DNA of 42,515 nt from a candidate division FCPU426 bacterium (GCA_003167475.1 PMTB01000098.1:1-42515); one strand, 5' to 3'; counted from the stretch's first letter, positions 30,791-39,410 are shown. The notes: generated by a model from the letters alone, not told the origin. Made by a program: numbers and translations.

Positions 30791-31153
30791 ATGTGGTTGG
30801 CGGCGGCATTTGTTTTTGTGGGATTAATAGCGGGGGCATTCAGCGGTTTGATAGGCATAGGCGGCGGGATAATTATTATTCCCATCCTTACGTATTTCTT
30901 CGGCATGACCCAGAAACTGGCGCAGGGAACGACGCTTGCGCTGATGCTTCCGCCCATAGGGATCATGGCCGCGTATGTGTATTATAAAGGCGGTTTTGTC
31001 GATATAAAGGCCGCACTTTTAATTTCTGCCGGGTTTATTGCCGGCGGATGGTTTGGTTCAAAATTTGCCGTAAACATACCCCAGGGCATACTCACCAAAG
31101 TATTTGCCATTTTTCTTCTGGCAATATCTGTAAAAATGCTGCTGGAAAAATAG
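30791..31153 (+). CDS. TauE/SafE-type membrane protein, half-size
   Basis: The start ATG 30791 follows GAGGTG; an upstream in-frame ATG at 30719 has no ribosome site. The 120-residue protein has about four TM segments and the family signature GAFSGLIGIGGGIIIIPIL in the first. TauE/SafE exporters usually have about 250 residues in two such halves, so this half-size form would have to dimerise. It lies after the ArsC-like gene; anion (sulfite, sulfonate or organic) export is the family role, and the substrate here is unknown. Confidence 0.72.
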   Translation: MWLAAAFVFVGLIAGAFSGLIGIGGGIIIIPILTYFFGMTQKLAQGTTLALMLPPIGIMAAYVYYKGGFVDIKAALLISAGFIAGGWFGSKFAVNIPQGILTKVFAIFLLAISVKMLLEK

Positions 31154-31198
31154 ACAACCGGGAAGTTTTGTTTTAACGCCGAATCGACGGATTATTTT

Positions 31199-31375
31199 TT
31201 AATTTTTGTATAAATCAGTTTGCAGCGCCATCATGAGATGCCTTTCTTTGACCTTTCCATCCGGTTTGCCTCCCAAAAGTCCGGGCATCCGCAAGCATCG
31301 CTTAAATTCCTTACGGCCATATTTTTCCGCGGCCGGAACATACCATACAACAGCAAACTGCCGGGAATTTTCCAT
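31199..31375 (-). CDS. Possible small protein or gene remnant (58 aa)
   Basis: On the minus strand, ATG 31375 opens a 58-codon frame to TAA at 31199-31201, with an in-frame stop just upstream and no clear ribosome site. The sequence reads naturally (FAVVWYVPAAEKYG, GLLGGKPDGKVKE) with codons like neighbouring genes, so it may be a genuine small gene or the tail of a lost one. I do not recognise the family. It occupies part of the 390-bp gap 31154-31543, whose other content is the phnF promoter and operator. Confidence 0.25.
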   Translation of the reverse strand: MENSRQFAVVWYVPAAEKYGRKEFKRCLRMPGLLGGKPDGKVKERHLMMALQTDLYKN

Positions 31376-31426
31376 ATATTATTAATGCGCGGCAACCATA
31401 TTCAATGAAATTTTACTTGCACAAAA

Positions 31427-31469
31427 TTAATTTTTTATTAAGCGTATTAAAATACGGAAATTGTATAAG
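31427..31469 (+). promoter_or_regulatory. Pho-box-like promoter for the phn operon
   Basis: TTAAT (31427) and TTAAG (31438) are 11 bp apart, with the next phase position (31449) degenerate, followed at 15 nt by a -10 TATAAG (31464-31469). Transcription would begin near 31476, just upstream of the palindrome at 31489. Confidence 0.5.
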
Positions 31470-31488
31470 TTGTGTGTAAGAAAGGATT

Positions 31489-31504
31489 GTACGGATGTCC
31501 GTAC
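31489..31504 (+). promoter_or_regulatory. Palindromic operator, probably for PhnF
   Basis: GTACGGATGTCCGTAC is a perfect dyad with 7-bp arms, about 13 nt after the predicted transcript start and 40 nt before phnF. A GntR-family dimer would suit this symmetry, and its location would block transcription of the phn operon. Binding by the adjacent regulator is inference. Confidence 0.55.
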
Positions 31505-31543
31505 AGGTTGATCCGGAGAATTTAAAAACGAAAGGATGGATTT

Positions 31544-32269
31544 ATGATCACGAAGGAAAAGCCGTTGTTTGAACAGGTGTCGGGCTCGATACTCAGCCAG
31601 ATCGAGAAGAGGGAATATAATGTCGGCTTTAAACTCCCCAGCGAGGAACAATACAAGAATAAGTACAAGGTCAGCCGGCACACGGTCAGGGAGGCACTAA
31701 GAAAGCTCGAAGGCGAAGGATATATATACAAGATACAGGGTAAAGGCGCTTTTCTGGCCAAAAAAAAAGTATCGTACAATGTTTCTAATAAAACCCAGTT
31801 TTCAACTTCCGTGCTGGATACCAGCCTCGCCACCAGCTCAAGGCTGCTGGGGATAACGTCAATATACGCGGATGAAAACAGCGAATTGAGGGAAAAACTG
31901 GAAATAAATATAAAGCAAAAGGTTTGGGCCCTGGAAATCATCAGGTTTATAAATGAGACCCCGTTCATCTATTCGACTTCCTACCTGCCGGAGCGCAGGT
32001 TCAAGGGGCTTAACAAACATATCAATGGAAAGTCGTTTTCCCTGTACAAGCTGCTGCGCGAAGAATATTCCGTATCAAATATAACGAGGACATCTTCCGT
32101 GTTCGAGGTCGGAATACCGGCAAGAGAGGACATATCCGCGCTTCAAATATCAAAATCCATCCCGCTGATGATAGTAAAAAGCAGGGCAAAGGACGACATG
32201 GAAACCATGGTTGAATATTGCGTTTCACGGTTCAGGGGCGACATGGCCAGCCTCAAAGTCACATTCTAA
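31544..32269 (+). CDS. phnF: GntR/HutC-family regulator (PhnF-like)
   Basis: A 241-residue protein. The winged helix-turn-helix at residues about 10-75 has the GntR pattern LPSEEQYKNKYKVSRHTVREALRKLEGEG, followed by a UTRA ligand-binding domain (about 95-235). Located at the head of the phosphonate operon, it is expected to repress phn genes until a phosphonate or phosphate signal is bound. A palindrome 40 nt upstream is its likely site. phnD follows after 57 nt with its own strong ribosome site. Confidence 0.85.
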   Translation: MITKEKPLFEQVSGSILSQIEKREYNVGFKLPSEEQYKNKYKVSRHTVREALRKLEGEGYIYKIQGKGAFLAKKKVSYNVSNKTQFSTSVLDTSLATSSRLLGITSIYADENSELREKLEINIKQKVWALEIIRFINETPFIYSTSYLPERRFKGLNKHINGKSFSLYKLLREEYSVSNITRTSSVFEVGIPAREDISALQISKSIPLMIVKSRAKDDMETMVEYCVSRFRGDMASLKVTF

Positions 32270-32326
32270 GGAGGTGGAAAAAGCAGGTTGTAAGGTATTT
32301 AAAACAAAAAAAACGGAGGAACAAAA

Positions 32327-33229
32327 ATGAAACTGTTGATGAAGATCATGTTGGTTGTTTTGGCTTTTGCGTTGTCGGTAACCGCGTGTTTCGCGGATGA
32401 TGAGCTTATCATGGGCATCATACCGGCTGAAAACCCGGATATGATGGTCAAGCAGTACACCCCCATGGTGAACTGGCTCTCCCTGAAAATGGGCAGAAAG
32501 ATAAAGATAATAACGGCGACGGATTACACCGGAGTCGTCGAGGCCATGAGGGCCAAGAAAGTCGACATCGCATGGTTCGGGCCTTTTTCGTACGTAATGG
32601 CCAATGAAAGGGCCGGCGCCGAGGCGGTTGCGGTCGGCATAGACAAGAACGGGATATCCACCTATAAATCATACCTTGTGACAACGCCGGAAATGGCAAA
32701 ACAGCTCGGCATAACCAAGCCGGAAAAAGGCGAAGCCGGAATGAAGGCGATATTTGAAAAACTTGAGCCGTTCAAAAAAAAGGTCAGCTTCACATTTACC
32801 GACCCGGCTTCGACATCGGGTTACGCGATCCCCAGGTATTACATGAACCTTGTTGGTATTGACCCGAAAGATTATTTTAAATCAGTGGGTTTTGTGGGCA
32901 CGCATGATGCCGCGGAACTTGTGGTAAAGAACAAGATCATCCAGATGGCATCGGATAACAATATCAATTACGCGAAGATGGAAAAAACGAACCTGATATC
33001 CAAGGCAACCAACGTGATAATCTGGGAATCCCCTGAACTGCCCGGTTCACCGCTGGCCATAAGGTCCGACCTGCCCCAGAGCGTTAAGGATGACTTTAAA
33101 AAGTATATCCAGGAAATCCCCAAGGACATAGTGACCGGTTACGGCGAGGTCACAGGGTACCAGATAGTGACGGATGACGATTTCAAGGTCATTAAAGACG
33201 TAAAAAAAGTAATAGATTCGCTGAAGTAA
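32327..33229 (+). CDS. phnD: Phosphonate ABC transporter substrate-binding protein
   Basis: A 300-residue periplasmic binding protein with CGGAGG upstream. The leader ends VTAC-FADD; this could be a lipoprotein site at C21 or a normal cleavage after FA. The body matches PhnD: GIIPAENPDMMVKQYTPMVNWL, DIAWFGPFSYVMA and FTDPASTSGYAIPRYYM, the loop that holds the phosphonate. It delivers phosphonates, possibly 2-aminoethylphosphonate or methylphosphonate, to PhnE. Confidence 0.92.
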   Translation: MKLLMKIMLVVLAFALSVTACFADDELIMGIIPAENPDMMVKQYTPMVNWLSLKMGRKIKIITATDYTGVVEAMRAKKVDIAWFGPFSYVMANERAGAEAVAVGIDKNGISTYKSYLVTTPEMAKQLGITKPEKGEAGMKAIFEKLEPFKKKVSFTFTDPASTSGYAIPRYYMNLVGIDPKDYFKSVGFVGTHDAAELVVKNKIIQMASDNNINYAKMEKTNLISKATNVIIWESPELPGSPLAIRSDLPQSVKDDFKKYIQEIPKDIVTGYGEVTGYQIVTDDDFKVIKDVKKVIDSLK

Positions 33230-33240
33230 GGAAAAAACAT

Positions 33241-33996
33241 ATGATAAAGATCAGGTCCTATTCAAAAAATTTCAAGGAGCACGCGGTACTGACCGACATT
33301 AACATCGATATCAGGGAAGGCGAGAACACGGTGCTTATCGGCGCCAGCGGGTCGGGAAAGACCACGCTGGTAAGGAGCATCAACGGTATGGTCGTCCCTG
33401 ATTCGGGGGAGGTCTATGTCGGCAATGAACGCATCCAGTTCAAGAATAAAAAGGCGCTCAGGAACAAAAGGAAGCACATAGGGATGATATACCAGCATTT
33501 TAATCTCGTGGAGAGGACAACCGCGCTCCACAATGTGCTTACAGGGGCCCTTGGCCGGCTTGACACCGGGATGGACCTGTTCAGGTCATCGCTCGGATTT
33601 TTTGAAAAAAAGGACAAAGAAAAAGCCTGCGAAATGCTGAGTTTTGTGAAGATAGAGGACAAACAGGACAAAAGGGTCGACAAACTCAGCGGAGGCGAGA
33701 AACAGAGGGTGGCCATAGCAAGGGCTTTGATGCAGGAGCCCAAAGTGATGCTTGCGGACGAACCGACCGCGAACCTCGACCCGGAAACATCAAAGAACAT
33801 CATCAAACTGCTCATGAAAATAAACAGGGAAAAAGGCGTAACCCTTGTGGCGGTGCTTCACGACGTGGAAACGGCAAGGAATTATTTTGACAGGGTCATA
33901 GCTTTGCGCGGCGGAAAAGTATATTTTGACGGCAAGACACGCGACCTGAAAGACAGCTGCGTGCGCGAAATATATGGCATGGAAAAGGCAAACTGA
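33241..33996 (+). CDS. phnC: Phosphonate ABC transporter ATPase
   Basis: A 251-residue ABC ATPase 11 nt after phnD. Walker A GASGSGKTT, Q-loop YQHFNLVERTT, signature LSGGEKQRVAIARAL, Walker B MLADEPTANLD and H-loop AVLHDVET are intact. NVLTGALGRLD is typical of PhnC. It powers uptake through the fused permease downstream, which starts 3 nt after the stop. Confidence 0.93.
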   Translation: MIKIRSYSKNFKEHAVLTDINIDIREGENTVLIGASGSGKTTLVRSINGMVVPDSGEVYVGNERIQFKNKKALRNKRKHIGMIYQHFNLVERTTALHNVLTGALGRLDTGMDLFRSSLGFFEKKDKEKACEMLSFVKIEDKQDKRVDKLSGGEKQRVAIARALMQEPKVMLADEPTANLDPETSKNIIKLLMKINREKGVTLVAVLHDVETARNYFDRVIALRGGKVYFDGKTRDLKDSCVREIYGMEKAN

Positions 33997-33999
33997 ACC

Positions 34000-35550
34000 A
34001 TGGACAAGACTAAAATTGCGGGGCCCATGGCTGTGAATATCGCAGCCTGGGCCCTGTTTTTACTGGTCTTAACCGCCTGTTTTATAAGGACGGAATGCAA
34101 CCCCGCGCACCTTATCGGCGGCATTCCATGGATATTGTCACTGGTCAGGGAAATGTTCCCCCCTGATTTTTCAAGGTGGAGGGAATATTTGCGCCTTACA
34201 ATGGAAACCGTCGCGATGGGATTATGGGGTACTCTTTTTGCCCTTATAATATCATTTCCAATGTCTTTCCTGGGCGCGGTGAATACTTCGCCGAATAAGG
34301 TATTGCAGGCTGTTGTAAAGTCCTTTTTCACTTTCCTGCGGGCGATACCCGAGCTTGTTTACGCACTGATCTTCGTATTTTCCATCGGCTTCGGGGTGCT
34401 GCCGGGCATACTGACACTCACATTGGCCTCCACCGGAATGCTGGGAAAATTCTTTGTGGAAGCCATAGAAAGCGTGGACCCAAAAACCATCGAGGCGGTA
34501 CAGGCAACCGGAGGTCATCACGCGGGCATTTTAAGGCACGCGGTTTTCCCCCAGGTTTTCCCGCTTTTTATCGGATATGTCCTTTATACCTTTGACCATA
34601 ACGTAAGGACGGCCATGGCCATCGGCATAATCGGCGCGGGCGGGCTCGGGCTGGAACTTTTCCGCACAATGCAGACCTTCAAGTACCCGCAGGTATTTGC
34701 CATCCTGATCATCATGTTCGTGATTGTAACTCTGGTTGACAGGGTCTCGCTGTATATGAGGAACAAAATAATATCGGGCGAGGTGCTTGAAAAAGGCAAT
34801 AAGGCCCTCTTCATTTCGGTTTCATGGATTGTCGTTGCGGCGTGCGCCGGGCTTTTGATATGCGTGCCACTGGACTTTGGACAGTTGATAAAAGGTATGC
34901 CGTTCTTATTTGATTTTGTGTCAAAAACATTCCCCCCGGACTTTTCGGATATGCCTAAGTACCTGGGGCTCATCGTGGACACGCTTGCCATAGGCGTCAG
35001 TGGCACCGCAATAGCGATAATAATTTCAATACCGCTCGGGATACTGGCGTCAAAAAACTTTGCGCGTTATCCGGTAGTGTTCAACATAGCGAAAGAAATA
35101 ATAAATTTTTGCAGGGCCATAGGTGATGTGGTTTTTGCACTCATATTTGTAGTCGCGGTCGGGTTGGGGCCATTTGCCGGGGTGCTGGCCCTGGGGGTGC
35201 ATTCGGCGGGCTTGCTTGCGAAATTTTACGCCGAAGCAATAGAGAACATCGACAATAAACCCAAAGAAGCCGTTGAAGCGACCGGGGCCAGGACGATACA
35301 GGTGATAAGGCACGCCGTCTTTCCGCAGATCATGCCGCTTTTTAACAGCTACAACCTTTACATCCTGGACAGGAACATAAGGACATCGACGGTACTCGGG
35401 CTTGTAGGCGCGGGCGGGATAGGCTTTGAGCTTACAATGGGAATAAGGCTGTTCCAGTACAACAAGGTGCTGGCGCTGCTGATAATAGTTATGACCACGA
35501 TATTCATCGTGGACAAGATATCGGAACATATAAGAAAAAAAATCGTTTAA
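34000..35550 (+). CDS. phnE: Phosphonate ABC transporter permease, fused PhnE1-PhnE2
   Basis: A 516-residue permease, about twice the usual PhnE length (about 260). Two homologous halves are visible: residues about 1-260 (MFPPDFSRWREYL, FLRAIPELVYALIFV, HAVFPQVFPLFIGY, GIIGAGGLGLELF) and about 270-516 (TFPPDFSDMPKYL, FCRAIGDVVFALIFV, HAVFPQIMPLFNSY, GLVGAGGIGFELT). One polypeptide probably makes the whole channel with six TM segments per half. The two EAA-like loops suit one PhnC dimer. It lies between phnC and phnG. Confidence 0.92.
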   Translation: MDKTKIAGPMAVNIAAWALFLLVLTACFIRTECNPAHLIGGIPWILSLVREMFPPDFSRWREYLRLTMETVAMGLWGTLFALIISFPMSFLGAVNTSPNKVLQAVVKSFFTFLRAIPELVYALIFVFSIGFGVLPGILTLTLASTGMLGKFFVEAIESVDPKTIEAVQATGGHHAGILRHAVFPQVFPLFIGYVLYTFDHNVRTAMAIGIIGAGGLGLELFRTMQTFKYPQVFAILIIMFVIVTLVDRVSLYMRNKIISGEVLEKGNKALFISVSWIVVAACAGLLICVPLDFGQLIKGMPFLFDFVSKTFPPDFSDMPKYLGLIVDTLAIGVSGTAIAIIISIPLGILASKNFARYPVVFNIAKEIINFCRAIGDVVFALIFVVAVGLGPFAGVLALGVHSAGLLAKFYAEAIENIDNKPKEAVEATGARTIQVIRHAVFPQIMPLFNSYNLYILDRNIRTSTVLGLVGAGGIGFELTMGIRLFQYNKVLALLIIVMTTIFIVDKISEHIRKKIV

Positions 35551-35561
35551 AGGAGCCGGAC

Positions 35562-36002
35562 ATGGAGGAAAATAATTTGAGCGAGCGGATGCGGGAAATT
35601 GCCGGGAGCCTTGATGACGGCTCATTCATTGGGCTGCATGACGCGGTTATGAAAACAGGCGCGGAATTTATCAGGCGGCCTGAAACAGGCTTATTAATGA
35701 TGGAATTTAAAGACACCTTTGACACGGGTTTTTATCTCGGCGAAGTTTTGATAACCGAGGCAATGGCTGAACTCAACGGCCACAAGGGGTATGCCATGGT
35801 CCTTGGGGACTGCCCGGTAAAGACAGAGGTATTGGCGGTAATGGAAGCGGTGGGAAAAAATATGGATAAGCACGCCGGAATAATTGAGGAAATAAAAAAA
35901 GAACTTGGGATTCTTGAAGGCAGGGCGGGAATATCAGTCAAAACGGAAAATGCTTTTATTTCGAGCACAAAAGTGAATTTTGAAAGCATGAGGAAGGGAT
36001 AA
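35562..36002 (+). CDS. phnG: C-P lyase core protein PhnG
   Basis: A 146-residue protein with AAAGGAG upstream. The segment FKDTFDTGFYLGEVLITEAMAELNGHKGYAMVLGD matches PhnG. With PhnH, PhnI and PhnJ it makes the core complex, in which PhnI and its partners attach phosphonate to ribose at C1' of ATP, releasing adenine. It starts 11 nt after phnE and ends 3 nt before phnH. Confidence 0.88.
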   Translation: MEENNLSERMREIAGSLDDGSFIGLHDAVMKTGAEFIRRPETGLLMMEFKDTFDTGFYLGEVLITEAMAELNGHKGYAMVLGDCPVKTEVLAVMEAVGKNMDKHAGIIEEIKKELGILEGRAGISVKTENAFISSTKVNFESMRKG

Positions 36003-36005
36003 AAA

Positions 36006-36569
36006 ATGGGAACCGACATTAAAATTGCAAGGAATCAGGGGACTTTCCGGGAATTGATGAACGCTTTTGCGAGGCCGGGCTCATTGGCGGCAATAACACC
36101 GTCAAGCGAGGGGTTGTTAATGGACGTCCTGGATGTTTTGCTGGACCATGAGGTTTCTTTCTGCGTCCTGGGGAAAAACAAAGAGTCGATGGAACCTGAG
36201 ATAACCGCCGTAACAGGCTCAAGGACTGCCGATACAGGCAGCGCGGATTTTGTCATTTTTGCGGCCGGGGACACGGGGGACGAACTTTACAAGGTGAAGA
36301 GGGGCTCGCTGGAGTATCCGGACAAAGGAGCCACGGTCATATATTACGGAGCCGTACTGGATGAAAACAAAAAAATCGCGGACCACTCATTCAAAGGCCC
36401 GGGTATAGCGGCCGGGACCGGCTTCACCGCTCCGGGGATACCCGAGGGAGAATTGAAAAAACTCTCGGAAATTAATTCCGAATATCCGCTCGGCGTGGAT
36501 ACGGTTATTATATCCGAAAATAATATTCTGTGCATTCCAAGGTCGTCTAAGATCGGGGTGGTGAAATAA
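36006..36569 (+). CDS. phnH: C-P lyase core protein PhnH
   Basis: A 187-residue protein near the usual PhnH length. The N-terminal NQGTFRELMNAFARPG and the segment KRGSLEYPDKGATVIYY are typical. It belongs to the PhnGHIJ core and is expected to be structural, forming dimers within the complex. It has AGGAAGGG upstream, and its stop overlaps the phnI start by 1 nt (TAATG). Confidence 0.9.
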   Translation: MGTDIKIARNQGTFRELMNAFARPGSLAAITPSSEGLLMDVLDVLLDHEVSFCVLGKNKESMEPEITAVTGSRTADTGSADFVIFAAGDTGDELYKVKRGSLEYPDKGATVIYYGAVLDENKKIADHSFKGPGIAAGTGFTAPGIPEGELKKLSEINSEYPLGVDTVIISENNILCIPRSSKIGVVK

Positions 36570-37654
36570 TGGGGTACATAGCGGTAAAAGGCGGCAAAGA
36601 CGCAATAGAAAATGCGGAGAAATACCTCGAATTCCAAAGGCTGAAGGGCGCCTCCGACGACCTGTCCATAGGGCAGATAAAGGACCAACTGTACCTCGCG
36701 GTGGACAGGATAATGAGCGAAGGGTCTTTATACGCGCCCGAGCTTGCGGCGCTGGCATTTAAACAGGCGGCCGGGGATACGCTTGAGGCGTCATTCATAT
36801 TAAGGGCGTACAGGACGACAAAACCCAGGGTGGGATATTCACTGCCGTGCGACACTAAAAAAATGAAGGTTATCCGCAGGATATCCGCCGCTTTCAAGGA
36901 CATACCGGGCGGGCAGATACTGGGCCCGACATCCGATTATACTTTGAAGCTGCTGGATTTCGGGCTTGAAGAGGCGGACAATGCAAAAAGAAAAGCCGAA
37001 CTTGAAAAACTATTGGGCGATATCGTCAATTATAAGGATTACGAAGACATAGGCGAGCTTCCCAGGGTCATTGATATGTTAAGGAAGGAAGGCCTCGTCA
37101 TTGAGAACAAGAGGACAAAGCAAGAAGATATATTTGATATTACCAGGGAATCAAATGTTTTTCCGGCCTCAAGGAGCGCCTCATTACAGACCATGGCCAG
37201 GGGCGAAACTGGCGGCCTGCTTCTTTTGGCGTATTCGAATGTCCGCGGTTACGGCGACATACACCCGGCTCTCGGGGAACTTCGGGTTGGCTATGTGCCG
37301 GTCATGATAACTCATCCTTTGACGAAAGAACCCTATGAAATAGGAAAGGTGAAAATTACGGAGGCCGAGATAATCGCCCGCTTTAATGTAGAGGGGGAAA
37401 AACCAAAATTCTCCCTCGGGTACGGGGTTTGTTTCGGGCACAACGAGGTAAAAGCCATATCAATGGCCATACTGGACAGGGCCATGGCGACAAGCGGGGC
37501 AAAACACGCGTCGAATGACCAGGAATTTGTGCTGTCGCATGTCGACGGTATAGAATCCATGGGCTTTACAATTCACTGGAAACTTCCTCATTATGTAACT
37601 TTTCTGTCGGACCTCGATCGCCTGAGGAAGGCACAGGAGGTATCGGGAAAATGA
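36569..37654 (+). CDS. phnI: C-P lyase core protein PhnI
   Basis: A 361-residue protein matching PhnI in length and motifs: MGYIAVKGGKDAIENAEKY, YSLPCDTKKMKVIRRISAAFKDIPGGQILGPTSDY, QTMARGETGGLLLLAYSNVRGYGD and HPLTKEPYEIGKVKITEAE. PhnI is the nucleosidase component; with G, H and L it makes 5-triphosphoribosyl-1-phosphonate from ATP and phosphonate. Its stop overlaps the phnJ ATG by 4 nt (ATGA). Confidence 0.95.
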   Translation: MGYIAVKGGKDAIENAEKYLEFQRLKGASDDLSIGQIKDQLYLAVDRIMSEGSLYAPELAALAFKQAAGDTLEASFILRAYRTTKPRVGYSLPCDTKKMKVIRRISAAFKDIPGGQILGPTSDYTLKLLDFGLEEADNAKRKAELEKLLGDIVNYKDYEDIGELPRVIDMLRKEGLVIENKRTKQEDIFDITRESNVFPASRSASLQTMARGETGGLLLLAYSNVRGYGDIHPALGELRVGYVPVMITHPLTKEPYEIGKVKITEAEIIARFNVEGEKPKFSLGYGVCFGHNEVKAISMAILDRAMATSGAKHASNDQEFVLSHVDGIESMGFTIHWKLPHYVTFLSDLDRLRKAQEVSGK

Positions 37655-38523
37655 ACTCAGCTGCTGAAAAAATCGATGGAAAGAACGGCTACAATTTCGC
37701 GTTCCTCGATGAGAACGCGAAGAAAGAGATACGCCGGAGAATACTTAAGGCTATTTCAATACCGGGATACCAGGTGCCGTTTGGCTCGCGTGAGCTGCCG
37801 ATAGCGCGCGGATGGGGCACTGGAGGCCTGCAGATTACCCTCTCTATAATAGGGAAAAGCGATATTTTAAAGGTCATTGACCAGGGGTGCGACGACAGCG
37901 TGAACGCGGTCAATATCAGGCGGTTCATCAAAAGCGTGACAGGCGTTGAAATGACAACCGACACGGAAAGGGCCACTCTGGTGCAGACCAGGCACAGGAT
38001 ACCGGAAAAACCGCTCACAAAGGACCAGGTGATCATTTTCCAGGTCCCGTTCCCGGAGCCATTAAGGACAGTGGAACCGTCCGAGGCGGAAACCAGGAGG
38101 ATGCACGCAGAGGCCGATTACAGCCGGATGTGGCTTTATCTTTATGAGGACATCGTGAAATGCGGGGAAATAAGCATAGGCGCCAGGTACCCGGTTTTTG
38201 TCAATAACCGCTATATCATGGACCCGAGCCCCATTCCCAGGTGGGATATTGAAAAACTTAATAATTCCGAATGCCTCAACCTTTTTTGCGCAGGCAGGGA
38301 AAAAAGGATATATGCCATACCCCCGCGCACGTCCGTAAAGCCGCTTGAGTTCGAGGACTTCAGGTTCAGGATCGAGGATTTTAAGGGGAACAAATGCGAA
38401 AAATGCGGCAGCGCAAATTCATACCTGGATGAAACGATCGACGAAGCCGCCGGCACAAGGCATTATTATTGTTCGGACGCGGATTACTGTGAAAAAAACC
38501 TGAATAACGCGGTGAGAAAATGA
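37651..38523 (+). CDS. phnJ: Carbon-phosphorus lyase PhnJ
   Basis: A 290-residue radical SAM enzyme that breaks the C-P bond of ribose-1-phosphonate. Motifs: YNFAFLDENAKKEIRRRILKAISIPGYQVPFGSRELPIARGWGTGG near the start, and the C-terminal cysteines CEKCG followed by YYCSDADYC, which ligate the 4Fe-4S cluster (the E. coli set is C241, C244, C266, C272). Everything needed for activity appears intact. Overlaps phnI and phnK by 4 nt. Confidence 0.96.
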   Translation: MNSAAEKIDGKNGYNFAFLDENAKKEIRRRILKAISIPGYQVPFGSRELPIARGWGTGGLQITLSIIGKSDILKVIDQGCDDSVNAVNIRRFIKSVTGVEMTTDTERATLVQTRHRIPEKPLTKDQVIIFQVPFPEPLRTVEPSEAETRRMHAEADYSRMWLYLYEDIVKCGEISIGARYPVFVNNRYIMDPSPIPRWDIEKLNNSECLNLFCAGREKRIYAIPPRTSVKPLEFEDFRFRIEDFKGNKCEKCGSANSYLDETIDEAAGTRHYYCSDADYCEKNLNNAVRK

Positions 38524-39395
38524 TTAAAAAACCGGTTTTAAAAGCCAGGAATATCACAAAAATATTCGGGAAAGGATGCCCGACCTGCCTTGATGATGAT
38601 TCGGATTTTGAGGGCAACATTTGTCCGGACTGTAAATCCGTGGTCGGGTGCAAAAATATTTCTTTTGACCTGTATCCCAACGAAGTGCTGGGTATAGTGG
38701 GCGAAAGCGGCTCGGGAAAGTCAACCCTGGTCAGGATGCTTTACCTTGACATCGAGCCGACCAAGGGGGAAATGTTCCTTGAGTTTGACGGGGACTTAGG
38801 AGATGACGGATTCTCGGGCCTGCCTGCCCAGGCAATAGGCGCGAATATTTTCAGCGCGAAATCATTTGTCAAAAGGCATATAAAGAACTTTTTTTTCGGG
38901 ATGGTTTACCAGTCCGCCCAACTGGGCCTGAAGCTTGACGTGACAGCCGGCGGCAATATTGTGGAGCGCATGCTTATGGCCAACAACAGGGACATCAAAA
39001 AGATGAGGGCCAGGGCCTCGTACCTCCTGGGTAAAACGGAAATTCCAGTTGAGAGGATGGACGAACCGCCGAAGAATTTCAGCGGCGGCATGCAGCAGAG
39101 GGTACAGATAGCAAAAGCCATTTCCAATGAACCCGCGATCCTGCTCCTGGACGAGGTGACCACAGGGCTTGATGTGTCCGTGCAGGCAAAGGTCCTTGAC
39201 CTTATCCGGACGCTGCAGAACGAGATCAAGGTGTCCATGCTTGTAGTCTCGCATGACCTGGGGGTCATAAGGCTGCTGACGAACAGGACCATAGTGATGA
39301 AGAACGGAAGGATAATCGAGTCGGGATTGACGGACCAGATACTGGAAGACCCGCAGGAAGAATACACGCAGATACTCGTCAACTCGGCGTTATAA
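38520..39395 (+). CDS. phnK: C-P lyase ATPase PhnK with a Cys-rich insertion
   Basis: A 291-residue ABC protein, about 40 longer than E. coli PhnK. Walker A GESGSGKST, signature FSGGMQQRVQIAKAI and H-loop VSHDLGV are intact. Walker B reads LLLLDEVTTGLD, with Val replacing the usual Pro. Between the first strand and Walker A lies an insert with CPTC, CPDC and a further GC (residues about 20-44), a zinc-ribbon-like pattern. A second insertion (about residues 85-120) precedes the Q-loop. PhnK docks on PhnJ and opens the core complex. The ATG overlaps phnJ. Confidence 0.93.
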   Translation: MIKKPVLKARNITKIFGKGCPTCLDDDSDFEGNICPDCKSVVGCKNISFDLYPNEVLGIVGESGSGKSTLVRMLYLDIEPTKGEMFLEFDGDLGDDGFSGLPAQAIGANIFSAKSFVKRHIKNFFFGMVYQSAQLGLKLDVTAGGNIVERMLMANNRDIKKMRARASYLLGKTEIPVERMDEPPKNFSGGMQQRVQIAKAISNEPAILLLDEVTTGLDVSVQAKVLDLIRTLQNEIKVSMLVVSHDLGVIRLLTNRTIVMKNGRIIESGLTDQILEDPQEEYTQILVNSAL

Positions 39396-39410
39396 ATATA
39401 GGAGGAAGAA

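Noticed and set aside
31220..31408. Plus-strand frame of 62 codons before phnF
   Set aside because: No ribosome site and unnatural composition; it lies opposite the more convincing minus-strand frame 31375-31199.
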